64,000 bases of DNA. Origin: Methylosinus sp. C49. Lineage in GTDB: Bacteria > Pseudomonadota > Alphaproteobacteria > Rhizobiales > Beijerinckiaceae. The position numbers and the translations under genes are program-made. Below are positions 15,757 through 24,270 of the stretch, piece by piece. Numbering within the stretch: position 1 is the first letter of the stretch; every line of letters begins with the position of its first letter. The DNA is taken from contig NZ_AP022334.1 in NCBI RefSeq assembly GCF_009936375.1, positions 1 to 64,000 on the forward strand, in the 5' to 3' direction. The notes beneath the pieces were generated by a model. That model did no database searches. It saw only the letters and a list, made by a program, of their open reading frames with translations, and had not been told where the DNA came from.

Positions 15757-17424
15757 ATGAAGACGCTGCCCCTCAGGGCTAATCTCGACCATTTGAAAAA
15801 GCAGGCAAAGACTTTGCTGCGGCGTTATCGCGACGGCGATTCGAGCGCAATCGCCCGTTTTGCCGAAAGTCTGCCCGCGGCCGCAAATCGGAATTCGGAG
15901 CAAACGAAGGCGCTTCGCCTTCGCTTGCACGATGCGCAGTCATGCATCGCGCGCGAATATGGTTTCGCTTCGTGGGCCGACCTCAGCTTGCATGTAGAAG
16001 CCGGCACGTTCGCGCAGGGCGAACAGGCGTCACTGGTAAGCCGCTGGCTGGCGCTCGCTTATGGAGGCGATGTCACCGGCAATTTTGACGCCGCACGACC
16101 GAGCCTCGCGGCTCGGCTCTGGCTGGACCACCCGGAGCTCTTCGCGGGGAATGTCTATAGCGCCTGCGCCGCCGGAGACCTCGCGGCGATCACTCAGGCA
16201 ATCGCCGTCAATCCCGAATGGATTAATCGACCGGACGGTCCGCTCAACCTTCCGCCCCTTGTCGCCGTGACACATTCCCGCCTCGGACAACTGCCGGAGT
16301 TCATCACGCGGCTGCGCGCGTGTGCGCAAGCCCTTCTCGATGCCGGAGCCGATCCTGATCAGAGTATCGGCAATCGGTTCCCGCCAGCATCCCTGGCAGC
16401 GCCTGATGATGCTGGGCGGCTCTCCGCCCTGTATGGCGCAGCCGGAGTCAACCGCGACCCGGCGCTGACGGAGATGCTGCTGAACGCTGGCGCTGACCCG
16501 AATGACGGTGAATCGCTCTATCACTCGCTGGAAAACCCGGACTGCACGCAGGCGCTGCTCCGCCACGGCGCGCGCATTTCCGGAACCAATGCGATGCGGC
16601 GAGCGCTGGATATGCTGGAGCCGGCCGCCCTCGAAATGCTGTTGGCTCACGGTGGCGACCCGAACGAGCCGGCCGGCGAAGGGCCTACGAAAATCTGGGG
16701 CGCCCCGCTGCTACGCGCGATCGCGGTGCGGCGATCGTCCCGCCACATCGCCGCGCTGCTCGCGGCCGGAGCCGATCCTCGGGCGCAGACGCCTAGCGGC
16801 GTAAGCGCCTACCGACTGGCTATGCAAGTCGGACTGGCCGAGGTGGTAGAAGTGCTGCGCGCCGCCGGAGTGGCGGAGGCCCTTGCGTCGGACGAGGCCT
16901 TTGTCGCGGCCTGCGCTCGCGCCGACGGCGTCGAGGCGCAACGCATTCAGATGGAACATCCGGATCTGCCGGAGTCTCTCCCGATGGAGCTGCTGCGGCT
17001 CATGCCCGATTCGGCAGCCTGGGGGCTCAAAGAAGCAGTCATGGTCATGGTCGAACGTGGCTGGCCGATCGACGCGCGAGGTGGAGATTGGGATGCGACG
17101 GCTCTGAACCACGCCGTCCTGCGCGGAGACGCGGAACTGACGGGCTTCCTTCTCGCGCACGGCGCGAGCTGGCGCGAAGGGCATGGCTACGGCAGCGACG
17201 TGCTCGGCACCCTGTCCTGGGCGTCGATCAACGAACCGACAGGGATCGACGCTCCCGACTGGGAGGGTTGCGCGCGCGCGATTGTCGCACATGGACTTCC
17301 CAGGGCGGAACGCGATCCGTCGAACCCTGGACGCATTTTGATCGATGGTCGGCCCATACGCTTTTCTGAAGGTGTCGCGGACGTCTTGTTGGGAAGCAGC
17401 CGCGCACCGTCTGAACCAAATTGA
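15757..17424 (+). CDS. Ankyrin-repeat protein
   Basis: A 555-residue protein from ATG 15757 (CGGAGG six bases upstream; a GTG at 15754 is too close). The N-terminal about 75 residues (LRANLDHLKKQAKTLLRRY, then a YGFASWADL segment) match a helical domain common ahead of ankyrin repeats in soil bacteria. Residues 120-520 hold degenerate ankyrin repeats, seen as recurring LLDAGADPD, LLNAGADPN, LLAHGGDPN and LLAAGADPR. There is no signal peptide. The function is presumably protein binding; the partner is unknown. It sits alone, between non-coding stretches. Confidence 0.88.
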   Translation: MKTLPLRANLDHLKKQAKTLLRRYRDGDSSAIARFAESLPAAANRNSEQTKALRLRLHDAQSCIAREYGFASWADLSLHVEAGTFAQGEQASLVSRWLALAYGGDVTGNFDAARPSLAARLWLDHPELFAGNVYSACAAGDLAAITQAIAVNPEWINRPDGPLNLPPLVAVTHSRLGQLPEFITRLRACAQALLDAGADPDQSIGNRFPPASLAAPDDAGRLSALYGAAGVNRDPALTEMLLNAGADPNDGESLYHSLENPDCTQALLRHGARISGTNAMRRALDMLEPAALEMLLAHGGDPNEPAGEGPTKIWGAPLLRAIAVRRSSRHIAALLAAGADPRAQTPSGVSAYRLAMQVGLAEVVEVLRAAGVAEALASDEAFVAACARADGVEAQRIQMEHPDLPESLPMELLRLMPDSAAWGLKEAVMVMVERGWPIDARGGDWDATALNHAVLRGDAELTGFLLAHGASWREGHGYGSDVLGTLSWASINEPTGIDAPDWEGCARAIVAHGLPRAERDPSNPGRILIDGRPIRFSEGVADVLLGSSRAPSEPN

Positions 17425-17795
17425 GCGCAACCGTGAGGATCATCGACAGACACCTGCCGGGCCGGAAGCTCGCAAGTGTTCGTCGGCCCGGATTCGTTCA
17501 GTCGTTTGGGTAATGCTGCATCGCGGGCCGCGCGCGGGACTCGATCTTTTTGTACAGCGAATATCCGCGAGATCAGGCAAGAGCGGAATCTATCGTTTCG
17601 TGCATCGAATGGCCGCAAATGGCGCATCCTCGCCGTTAACGAACGCGAGAAGTTTGTTCGAACGTCACGCCACGAGCGCCCTGAACGCGCGTCAGTTCGC
17701 CGAACTTGATGTGTTCGAAGTTGGTTCACCCAGGCTAGCGTCCTATGATCCACGAATGAGAGCGCCGCATTCATCTCAGCGGGGAGTTGGACACC
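17425..17795. other. Non-coding stretch
   Basis: About 370 bases between the ankyrin gene and the next gene. Reading frames here lack a ribosome site or recognisable content. Nothing further is seen. Confidence 0.4.
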
Positions 17796-18380
17796 ATGGG
17801 GAAAACCAAATGCGAAGGGTGCGGCCGTCAGACGCCGAGCTTCGAGATCGTCGAATATGGTTCGATGGAAAACGGATACAAACAGCTTTGCCGCCGCTGT
17901 TTCAATAGCGAAGCGGCCGCCGCCGCCGGCCTCAAAGACTTCGAGCATGTGGAATTTGACCCCATACGTCTGAAAGACAGCGGAGGAAAGGTCCATGAAT
18001 TCCATTTCCGTACATTCTTGTTTGGGACTGGCGTCGCTTTGGACGCGTTCGAACTTCGCAAGGGAGCCCCGGCGGGCTACCAGTTCCAAGTGATTGCAGG
18101 CCCCGAAGAAGACCTTCTCGCCATGCTCGGTCGGCTGATCGCAAAGATACAGCGTGCCCTTGCCGTAAAACATCTCGAGGACGGCGAGCACGGTCTGCAG
18201 ATCGCAAAGGCCGGCGTGGTGCGCGCCCTCATCGACTGGGATCCCGCGACAGAAGGAGCCCTGCCGCTCCTTATCATTGATGGACGGGAGATTTCCTGGG
18301 AGGATTTGGGCCGATGCCTGATGTCATTCGAGGGATTCCAGTTCAAGTTGGAGGTGCACGACAAAAGCGATGAAGTTTGA
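17796..18380 (+). CDS. Zinc-ribbon protein of unknown function (DUF7686/DUF7713-like)
   Basis: A 194-residue protein from ATG 17796 with GGGGAG nine bases upstream. Residues 1-45 carry two Cys pairs (CEGCG and CRRCF) that likely bind zinc. The following domain (about 50-130; FEHVEFDPI, GKVHEFHFRTFLFGTG, ALDAFEL) and a C-terminal acidic domain resemble the DUF7713 and DUF7686 families as I remember them. Their biochemical role is unknown. It stands alone. Confidence 0.75.
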   Translation: MGKTKCEGCGRQTPSFEIVEYGSMENGYKQLCRRCFNSEAAAAAGLKDFEHVEFDPIRLKDSGGKVHEFHFRTFLFGTGVALDAFELRKGAPAGYQFQVIAGPEEDLLAMLGRLIAKIQRALAVKHLEDGEHGLQIAKAGVVRALIDWDPATEGALPLLIIDGREISWEDLGRCLMSFEGFQFKLEVHDKSDEV

Positions 18381-18530
18381 CGCTGCTGGGCGCCGAGGAA
18401 GACAAGACCAGTGCTGAGGCCGACATGGTTTGGCGAGGCGCAACTTGCGCGGATCCGCTTGTGAATTCCCCATTGACGAAAAAGCGTCCTGCGGTCCCTG
18501 ATGCCAACACCCTCAGCCAACCCCTCATTT

Positions 18531-18836
18531 TCATCCAACGGCGAGCACGGCGGCCGTCACTGAGTTTTGCATGATGAACGCCTGGAGGCGTTCCAAGAGC
18601 GCGATCAATTTCGGCTCTGGCATTTTCGGATTGGCGCCATAATAGAGGCATCCCTGGTGGAACAAGGAATGGACGCGGCGCTTGGTCGTGTTCCTTTTGA
18701 GCAGGCGCTCCATGCCGTGCGCCCCACCGGCTCCGCCGAGCAGGGTCAGCAACAGGAACGCGATGGCGCCAATCAGCAGCTCGGTCTTCTCGTCCGCGCC
18801 GAAAAGCCCCTCGGTCTGCCGCGCGTCGTCCGCCAA
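18531..18836 (-). pseudogene. Remnant of an IS4-type transposase C terminus
   Basis: The 101-residue reading frame has a hydrophobic block (TELLIGAIAFLLLTLLGGAGG) cut short here at LLTLLGG, then RLLKRNTTKRRVHSLFHQG and a PEPKLIALLERL tail. That succession is typical of the end of DDE transposases of the IS4 group. The catalytic core and the upstream half are missing, so it is a degraded fragment, not a working gene. Confidence 0.6.
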
Positions 18837-18985
18837 CCTATTTCGGCGCCCCCGTGCCGACTTGGCTGGGCGTGGCGCCAGAAGCGGAGGCCCGGTCCGG
18901 CGCGGACTTTGGTCTAGCCGCAGGGGCCTTCGGCGGCCAGTCCCGGCTTCGCAGACATCGAGGAGCGCGAATTGACATTCTCGCG

Positions 18986-19459
18986 CTACGCCTTTCCGTC
19001 CGCCACCACTCGCGCGGCCTTGATCCTGTCGCGAAGAAAGGCGAGGCGGCGTTTCGCGTTGGTCGCTTCCTGCTCGGTAACGAATTGCGTCACCGCGCCG
19101 TCGAGATCGATGCGCGGAGCTCCAGGAATCATCCCGCGCAAATAATCGAGGCCCGTCACATAGACCCAGAGAGCCTTTCGCACCTTCGGCAGATCGAGAT
19201 CGGGACGGCGCTCGAGGATATCGCTGTGAATGCCGATCGCTACCGCTGGCCGGCCGCGGACGTCGCGCGGCTTGAAGCAGGCTGGAAAGCTCATGACCAG
19301 CTCGGCGAGCACGGCATGACTTTCGCTCGCCGGGATTTTACGGGATCGCGCTCTGCTCTCGAACTCGAGAAGGAGCCGCTCGGCCTGCCCGATCTCTTCG
19401 GATGTGATCGCGGCTCGCACGACGCCATCGAGATCGACGCGCGGCGATCCGGCGATCAC
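18986..19459 (-). CDS. ProQ/FinO-domain protein, downstream half of a split tandem
   Basis: From GTG 19459 (overlapping the previous TGA) this 157-residue frame begins with the last part of a ProQ/FinO domain (SPRVDLDGV) and then contains a whole second domain: LVMSFPACFKPRDVRGRPAVAIGI down to LDYLRGMIPGAPRIDLDG (each block conserved in ProQ). ProQ/FinO proteins bind structured RNA; FinO-type members control conjugation genes. A -1 frame change at the junction would rejoin it to the upstream half at 19456-19731. Confidence 0.75.
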   Translation of the reverse strand: MIAGSPRVDLDGVVRAAITSEEIGQAERLLLEFESRARSRKIPASESHAVLAELVMSFPACFKPRDVRGRPAVAIGIHSDILERRPDLDLPKVRKALWVYVTGLDYLRGMIPGAPRIDLDGAVTQFVTEQEATNAKRRLAFLRDRIKAARVVADGKA

Positions 19460-19731
19460 GCTGCGGTATATTCCGGACCAGCGGTGTAGACCTGCAGCGC
19501 CAGGCTCAGCGGGGCGGGATCGATGTGAGGCCGGTGGAGGAGGATGTCCGCTTCCACCCCGATGGCGAGCGGCGGTTGGCCTTTTGCGCCATGCGGTTTA
19601 AAGGAGGCGGGGAAGGCCTCGATCAATTCATCGAGAAGCGCGCGAACTTCGGCATGAGAGCGCTTTTGCGCCTCCCGGTCGATCGAGCGCCGCGATTGGT
19701 CTGCTGCTTGGCTCTCTGTCGTGTCGGTCAT
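19456..19731 (-). CDS. ProQ/FinO-domain protein, upstream half of a split tandem
   Basis: This 91-residue frame carries most of a ProQ/FinO domain: LLDELIEAFPASFKPHG, PPLAIGVEADIL and LALQVYTAGPEYTAA. It stops exactly where the conserved xGxxRxDLDG motif should follow; that motif is found in the next frame at the GTGA junction. Either a single-base deletion broke a two-domain protein or the halves are made by translational coupling. It lies close to a type IV secretion locus, so a FinO-like role is possible. Confidence 0.7.
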   Translation of the reverse strand: MTDTTESQAADQSRRSIDREAQKRSHAEVRALLDELIEAFPASFKPHGAKGQPPLAIGVEADILLHRPHIDPAPLSLALQVYTAGPEYTAA

Positions 19732-20047
19732 GAGGACCCGTCTTCGAGATTGGCGAAATTTTCAATGACTAGCCAACGGGTTCGCTAGATCGCGATTCAT
19801 TATGATCGAGCGCGCGGGCCGCACCGTCCCGGTCGCAATCGCGCGGCGCCGCTAAGGTCGCGCGCCGCCGGCCGCTCGAGAGTTTCCCGCGAATTCTCCC
19901 TGCATTGCAAGACCGTCCCGTGATCGGGAAATTTCGATAGAGATACGCGCACCTCCATGTTCGGCTCGGGACGTCTTCCAACACGAGGATCCCATGTCCA
20001 CAGTCATATTTCGTCCAACCCATCGCGGCGATATACGCCATCGAAAT
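19732..20047. other. Non-coding divergent intergenic stretch
   Basis: About 316 bases between the leftward ProQ genes and the rightward secreted lysozyme-like gene. It must hold promoters for both directions, but I cannot single out convincing elements. Confidence 0.35.
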
Positions 20048-20821
20048 ATGTCCAGGCTCGCAACCGCTCTCTTGCTGGCGTCCGCCGTCCCCGCCTTCGC
20101 CGGCGATCCTGTTCCCGTTACCGAGAGAGGTCTCCCGCAAACAGTGCATCCGACCTATCAGGAAAAAGGCGCGCCAAATTTCTCCTATCCGACCGGCTCG
20201 ACAGATGTCGGGTCCGGGGGAGGCAACAATCCCGGCGGCGGCAATATCGACTACACGGCTTGCAGCGGCTGCGATCCGCTGCAAACGATGAACGCTCAGT
20301 CTTGGGGCGGCCAAGCGTGCGACGCCGCCACGACGGTCGGCGTCAGCTGCGCGTCGCTCGCCGCCACCTGCGTCATGGAATCGGGCTGCAAAAACGTCCA
20401 GGGCGCCGGAACCGTCTCCGGGGCGTTTCAAATGACCAATGCGACTTACACGGAAACGATCAATCAGGCGGCGGCGGACAATCCGAACGCAGGGATCGAC
20501 ACGAGCCTCGCCGGGAAAAACGATCCCGCCAATCAAGCCTGGGGCGCCGCACAATACGAGTACAATGGCGCAACGTACCTACAAGATAACGGAGTCCAGG
20601 ATCCGACATTCATTGACGTGAGAGGCTATTATCAGTTCGGCCCGGGCCCTTCCGTCAACTTGGCGAAGGCCAACGACAGCGACAACCTCGAAGGAATTGT
20701 TCATTTGCCGCCTCAGACGATGGCCGCGAACGGCATTACGCCAACGACGACGGTCGGCGATTGGCGTCAATCCATCGCCAACAGAGTCGGCCCCACGGCC
20801 GGACAGTCCGTCTTGAATTAG
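20048..20821 (+). CDS. Secreted lytic-transglycosylase-like protein
   Basis: From ATG 20048 the protein has 257 residues with a signal peptide (MSRLATALLLASAVPAFAG, cleavage likely after AFA). A Gly-rich spacer is followed by a lysozyme-like segment (about 95-150): SLAATCVMESGCKN with a candidate catalytic Glu and SGAFQMTNATY. Four to six Cys in the exported part suggest disulfides. Such enzymes cut peptidoglycan to make room for secretion machines. A longer start at 19994 would hide the signal peptide and is less likely. Confidence 0.7.
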   Translation: MSRLATALLLASAVPAFAGDPVPVTERGLPQTVHPTYQEKGAPNFSYPTGSTDVGSGGGNNPGGGNIDYTACSGCDPLQTMNAQSWGGQACDAATTVGVSCASLAATCVMESGCKNVQGAGTVSGAFQMTNATYTETINQAAADNPNAGIDTSLAGKNDPANQAWGAAQYEYNGATYLQDNGVQDPTFIDVRGYYQFGPGPSVNLAKANDSDNLEGIVHLPPQTMAANGITPTTTVGDWRQSIANRVGPTAGQSVLN

Positions 20822-20845
20822 CCGTAACGCGAAGGGAATAGTATC

Positions 20846-21268
20846 ATGATCTCATTAATCAATCCGATCCTCGCCGCAAGTTTCCTTGTGCTTCAAGCGG
20901 GCGGCGCCGGGAGCTTTACGCCAGTTAGGCCAATCGAGGGTTATAAGTGTTTGAGAGTCCACATCCCGGAAGAACGTAGATTTGATCCCAGCGCGGTGCC
21001 TCTGGTGTTCGCGGCTCCGACCGAGGCGTCGAAGCTAATTGGACATAGTGGAGTGGCCGCGTTCGTAAAATGGCCCTTGAACGAGGTCGATGGTTTCGTC
21101 GAGATAATTTGGGGAGATCACGGCATAAAAGCCTGGATCCATAAGGACGTCCTTCGGCCCTGGCGAACGAAGTGGACTCCACCCGGACCAGCGTCCGAAT
21201 GCATCCCGACACTGATGTCGAACGGGATGATCGGAATCGGCAACGCGATCCCGTATAAACATCAGTAG
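20846..21268 (+). CDS. Small exported protein of unknown function
   Basis: A 140-residue protein with a likely signal peptide (MISLINPILAASFLVLQAGG) and a small beta-rich body containing LVFAAPTEASKLIGHSGV and WIHKDVLRPW. That resembles bacterial SH3-like domains. It starts 24 nt after the lysozyme-like gene, so the two may be co-transcribed. Function unknown. Confidence 0.6.
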   Translation: MISLINPILAASFLVLQAGGAGSFTPVRPIEGYKCLRVHIPEERRFDPSAVPLVFAAPTEASKLIGHSGVAAFVKWPLNEVDGFVEIIWGDHGIKAWIHKDVLRPWRTKWTPPGPASECIPTLMSNGMIGIGNAIPYKHQ

Positions 21269-22084
21269 CGGTCTGCCCTCCCAAACGACGTCGCCACTTG
21301 ACAGCGATTTCCGCTAGTGGTTCGCTGATTCTGCAAGTGGATCGGCTAGGGCTTTCGGGACGGTGACGTTCCGGAAGCCTTTCTTGTTTTACGCGACGAA
21401 ACTTCTGATCGATCGTCTGAAAACTGCTGCGCGGCGGCATATTCTTCGTGCTGCTCAACAAGCGCGCTCAGCGCTGCGAGGGCACGCAGACAACATCCAT
21501 TTTACGGGAAATGCGCCTTCAGCTCCATATAGGCTCCGTGAAGGGAGAGAAGTCTTCACCGCCGACGCTCGACCCCGGTCTAGGGAGTGCGCTCTCCAGT
21601 AACTCATCGAACTCTCCGATGTGGCGAACGTAGGCGGCGTCTCGACCGAAAAGAAGGCCACGTTTCCGTTTCGACTCTCTGTTTCATATCAGACTCTCTT
21701 TTACGTCAGAGTCGTTGCTGCCGTGGCCAACAGAACCGACACGCATCGATGTTGAAGCGCTTCGGCGCGAATGTTTCGAAATGCGCCACGTCGACGCCGA
21801 GCGGCGAATTATGGGTGCGGCGAAATGACTCACTCGACACCGATTCGCGATTTCGATGCGCTCTGCAGACTAACTCTGGAAAGGCGTGAGTCCTGAAGGC
21901 AAGTTACGGCGCAAGCGTTGGCATGGCGACGACTCTTGAAGCAGAAACAGCGGGGTATTGCGTAGGGGAGATGTTGCTGTATTCTCGAGACCGAGACCTG
22001 TGACGAAGGCGGCGCGCGCGGTTCCTACCCCCTCCCTTTGCGTGTGCGTCTATTCCGATCAGCGAAACCAAAAGTGACGGCGCG
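21269..22084. other. Long non-coding stretch
   Basis: About 815 bases without a convincing gene on either strand. Frames are short, lack ribosome sites and use codons unlike the neighbours. It may be decayed mobile DNA. I see no repeat or RNA structure I can name. Confidence 0.4.
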
Positions 22085-22471
22085 ATGTTATGCGTCAGAG
22101 CGATATCTTTTATGGAGCAGGGGGAGGCATTATTTTCAGCAGGGTGCGGCGAAATGGCGAAGCACGAACGAATTGACGACGCTGCCGTCGACAAAGCCTG
22201 TCCGATGACACTCGAACAGCAATGCGATCACCTCATCCAATTGGTGTTCACTCGCTATGGCAGCATGACGACGATCATTGCCCGCGTCGCGGCAGATGAC
22301 GATATCGACCGCCGCTTTGTCGAGCTCGCTGGCATTCCACCGCGAACTCGCGACGACCTGCTGGCGAAAAAGGCATTGGCGACCGCATATACGGAATTGT
22401 TTGTCGGAAGGCCGAATGTCCTGACCGAGCTTTTGAAATCGATATGTGACGATTTCGAAGCGATCACATAG
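22085..22471 (+). CDS. Hypothetical helical protein
   Basis: A 128-residue, mostly helical and acidic protein. The start is uncertain: ATG at 22085, 22112 or 22154 are all in frame and none has a good Shine-Dalgarno. The likely core (from MAKHERIDD) has about 105 residues and ends LLKSICDDFEAIT. No family is recognised. It lies just before the first gene of the secretion locus. Confidence 0.4.
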   Translation: MLCVRAISFMEQGEALFSAGCGEMAKHERIDDAAVDKACPMTLEQQCDHLIQLVFTRYGSMTTIIARVAADDDIDRRFVELAGIPPRTRDDLLAKKALATAYTELFVGRPNVLTELLKSICDDFEAIT

Positions 22472-22483
22472 TCTGCGCTTTGG

Positions 22484-22494
22484 GTTCGCGCAGA
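22484..22494 (+). promoter_or_regulatory. Recurring T4SS upstream motif (variant)
   Basis: GTTCGCGCAGA lies 37 nt before the start at 22529 and matches the motif at 34144, 33646, 46362 and 51568 except for G in place of the first A. Confidence 0.35.
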
Positions 22495-22528
22495 ATTTGC
22501 AGATGCTGGTGGTCGAAAGGAGACCACC

Positions 22529-23647
22529 ATGAAATCGCATTCGGTTACGATCGCCGCGATACTCGCCGCGACGCTCGCCCTGAGCGAACCAGGGACATCA
22601 TGGGCTGGAACAGAGAACGACGCGGGTGGGTCAGGAGGCCCGCCCGTGTCCGAATTGGAGAAGGGCGCCGCGAGCGTGGCTCTCGGCGCATCGAAGCTTT
22701 CACCCCTTGCAACGGAATTCATCGAGCGGACGCCGGCCCTCAATCATCTCGCGAAAGCCGGCGCGCAGCTGTTCGATGCGGGGCAAGCGCATGGCCTGCG
22801 CGCGGTGGTCGCGCGGCAGGGCGAAGAGTTCATGATCTTGCAGGTCATGCCGGACGGCGAGGCGATCGTCGCGGGCGTGCAGACCGATTTGTCGGCAGAT
22901 CTGCTGCTGACGATTGCCGGACGAAGCGAGCCACGAGTAACTGAGCTCGGCGTGAGCCACGGGATGCGTGGGCTGTTCGTGCGTAATGGACGACAGTTCC
23001 AGGTGTTCTACGTCACGCCGGATGGCGAGCGGGTGATCCCGGGCGTGATGTGGGACGCGAGCGGAAAAAACATCACGCGTGAACAAGTCACGCCGCTGCC
23101 CGAGGTGGCGCCGACCGTGACGATCGGCGGCGAGAAGGAGACTGGAGCCGTAAACAGCGCTGGGCGCAGCAAGACCACCTCGGCATTGGAGGCCGCCCAT
23201 AGCGCGACCTTCGGAACGATCGGCTCCGAGGCCGCGCCGAAGATCTACGTGTTCATCGATCCGTTGTGCGGATATTCCGTCCGCGCTCTGCAGCAGTTGC
23301 AGCCGTTCGTTGCGGCCGGGAGAGTGCTGGTCGCGATCATACCCGTGTCGGTGTTGGACTACGAGGACGACGGCCGGAGCACCAAGAGCGCGTTGGCGAT
23401 GTTGAGCAAGCCCGCCGATCAAATGGCGACGGCCTGGTCGCGTGGTGATTTGAACGGGCCGCCCTTGAACGGAGCAGAAGAGCTGCTTCGACGCAACATG
23501 GCGATCGCCGAAGCGATCGGGCTGCGCGGGACGCCGACGGTGATCTGGCGCAAGCAAGACGGCTCCGAGGGGCGCGTTGATGGACTACCGGAGGATTGGA
23601 ATGCGGTGATCGCGTCGATAGGGAGTGAGAGCCATGCGGCGCGATAG
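22529..23647 (+). CDS. DsbC/DsbG-like periplasmic protein with a CxxS site
   Basis: A 372-residue protein with a signal peptide (residues 1-26, ending SWA). Two tandem DsbC-N-like units (about 88-135 and 143-190; both with a PDGE turn and an xxGV strand) precede a thioredoxin-fold domain (about 230-368). The active site is CGYS (C247) instead of CxxC, and I see no other Cys in the protein. The cis-Pro loop is present (RGTPTVIW). IncI-type transfer systems carry a thioredoxin-like TrbB, so a role in folding secretion components is likely. It overlaps the next gene by 14 bp. Confidence 0.8.
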   Translation: MKSHSVTIAAILAATLALSEPGTSWAGTENDAGGSGGPPVSELEKGAASVALGASKLSPLATEFIERTPALNHLAKAGAQLFDAGQAHGLRAVVARQGEEFMILQVMPDGEAIVAGVQTDLSADLLLTIAGRSEPRVTELGVSHGMRGLFVRNGRQFQVFYVTPDGERVIPGVMWDASGKNITREQVTPLPEVAPTVTIGGEKETGAVNSAGRSKTTSALEAAHSATFGTIGSEAAPKIYVFIDPLCGYSVRALQQLQPFVAAGRVLVAIIPVSVLDYEDDGRSTKSALAMLSKPADQMATAWSRGDLNGPPLNGAEELLRRNMAIAEAIGLRGTPTVIWRKQDGSEGRVDGLPEDWNAVIASIGSESHAAR

Positions 23648-24182
23648 ATGGAAGCCGAAGCGATCGGACACACCGAAACGAATCTCGCCGCTAAACAGAG
23701 CGTGGAACGGGGTGAAGTGGATCGGCTCCATACCGGGACGTGCGTTCCCGAAGCACGAAGTGACCGAAGGAGGCCGTGTTTTGACGGGATTGCTCGCCGG
23801 GGTTCGTCGTGGCCTGCGGCGCGATTCACGGTTCAGAGTCGATGAAGATCGCCACTTCAACCTCGAGGCGACTGCGTTTCTCCACGGCATGAAAGTGTGG
23901 CAGGTCGAGAGCCTTTTGCTACGCCGTCGCCGGCAGACCGCACTCTCGGCCTATATCTTTTTCGGCGCGGGTTGGGTGCTGTTCTTCTACTGGCTGTTCG
24001 AGATCGCGGTCACGCCGTGGACGTCTTGGAACATTGCGCCGGTGCTGGAATTCGCACCGTTCTGCTTGTTTCTCTTTCTGACGGCGTTCCAAAGCGGACT
24101 GCAAAATTATCAGCTCAGAACACGGCGGCTGGCGACGGCGTGGGAATATCTCACCACGTCCGAGCGATTTTGGCCGAGCTGA
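23634..24182 (+). CDS. icmV: IcmV/TraX-like T4SS inner-membrane protein
   Basis: From ATG 23634 (GGGAG upstream) the protein has 182 residues. A basic N-terminal region (RAWNGVKWIGSIPG) is followed by an FxxEATAFLHGMK helix and two membrane segments (about 105-125 and 132-152), ending in LQNYQLRTRRL and a YLTTSERFWPS tail. This layout matches IcmV/TraX, which normally sits next to DotA/TraY. Here dotA lies 2.6 kb away on the other strand, with an IS256 element between. Confidence 0.7.
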   Translation: MRRDRWKPKRSDTPKRISPLNRAWNGVKWIGSIPGRAFPKHEVTEGGRVLTGLLAGVRRGLRRDSRFRVDEDRHFNLEATAFLHGMKVWQVESLLLRRRRQTALSAYIFFGAGWVLFFYWLFEIAVTPWTSWNIAPVLEFAPFCLFLFLTAFQSGLQNYQLRTRRLATAWEYLTTSERFWPS

Positions 24183-24262
24183 AACGCGCTCGCATCCGCA
24201 ACTCGACGCCGCCGAAGTCGCCGGCGGCGTCGACGACCGCGCCGAGAAACGCATGGCGCGCT

Positions 24263-24270
24263 GCAATTCC
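24263..24270 (+). repeat. Left target-site duplication of the IS256 element
   Basis: GCAATTCC directly precedes the left end at 24271 and recurs at 25689-25696 directly after the right end. Eight bases is the size expected for IS256-family insertion. Confidence 0.85.

Noticed and set aside
15757-17424. Ankyrin protein as a Dot/Icm effector
   Set aside because: Ankyrin repeats are common in effectors, but this N-terminal domain occurs in many ordinary soil bacteria, the gene lies over 6 kb from the secretion locus and I see no export signal.
19769-20554. A 261-codon minus-strand frame over the lysozyme-like gene
   Set aside because: The + strand frame has a signal peptide and catalytic motif; the minus frame has neither.
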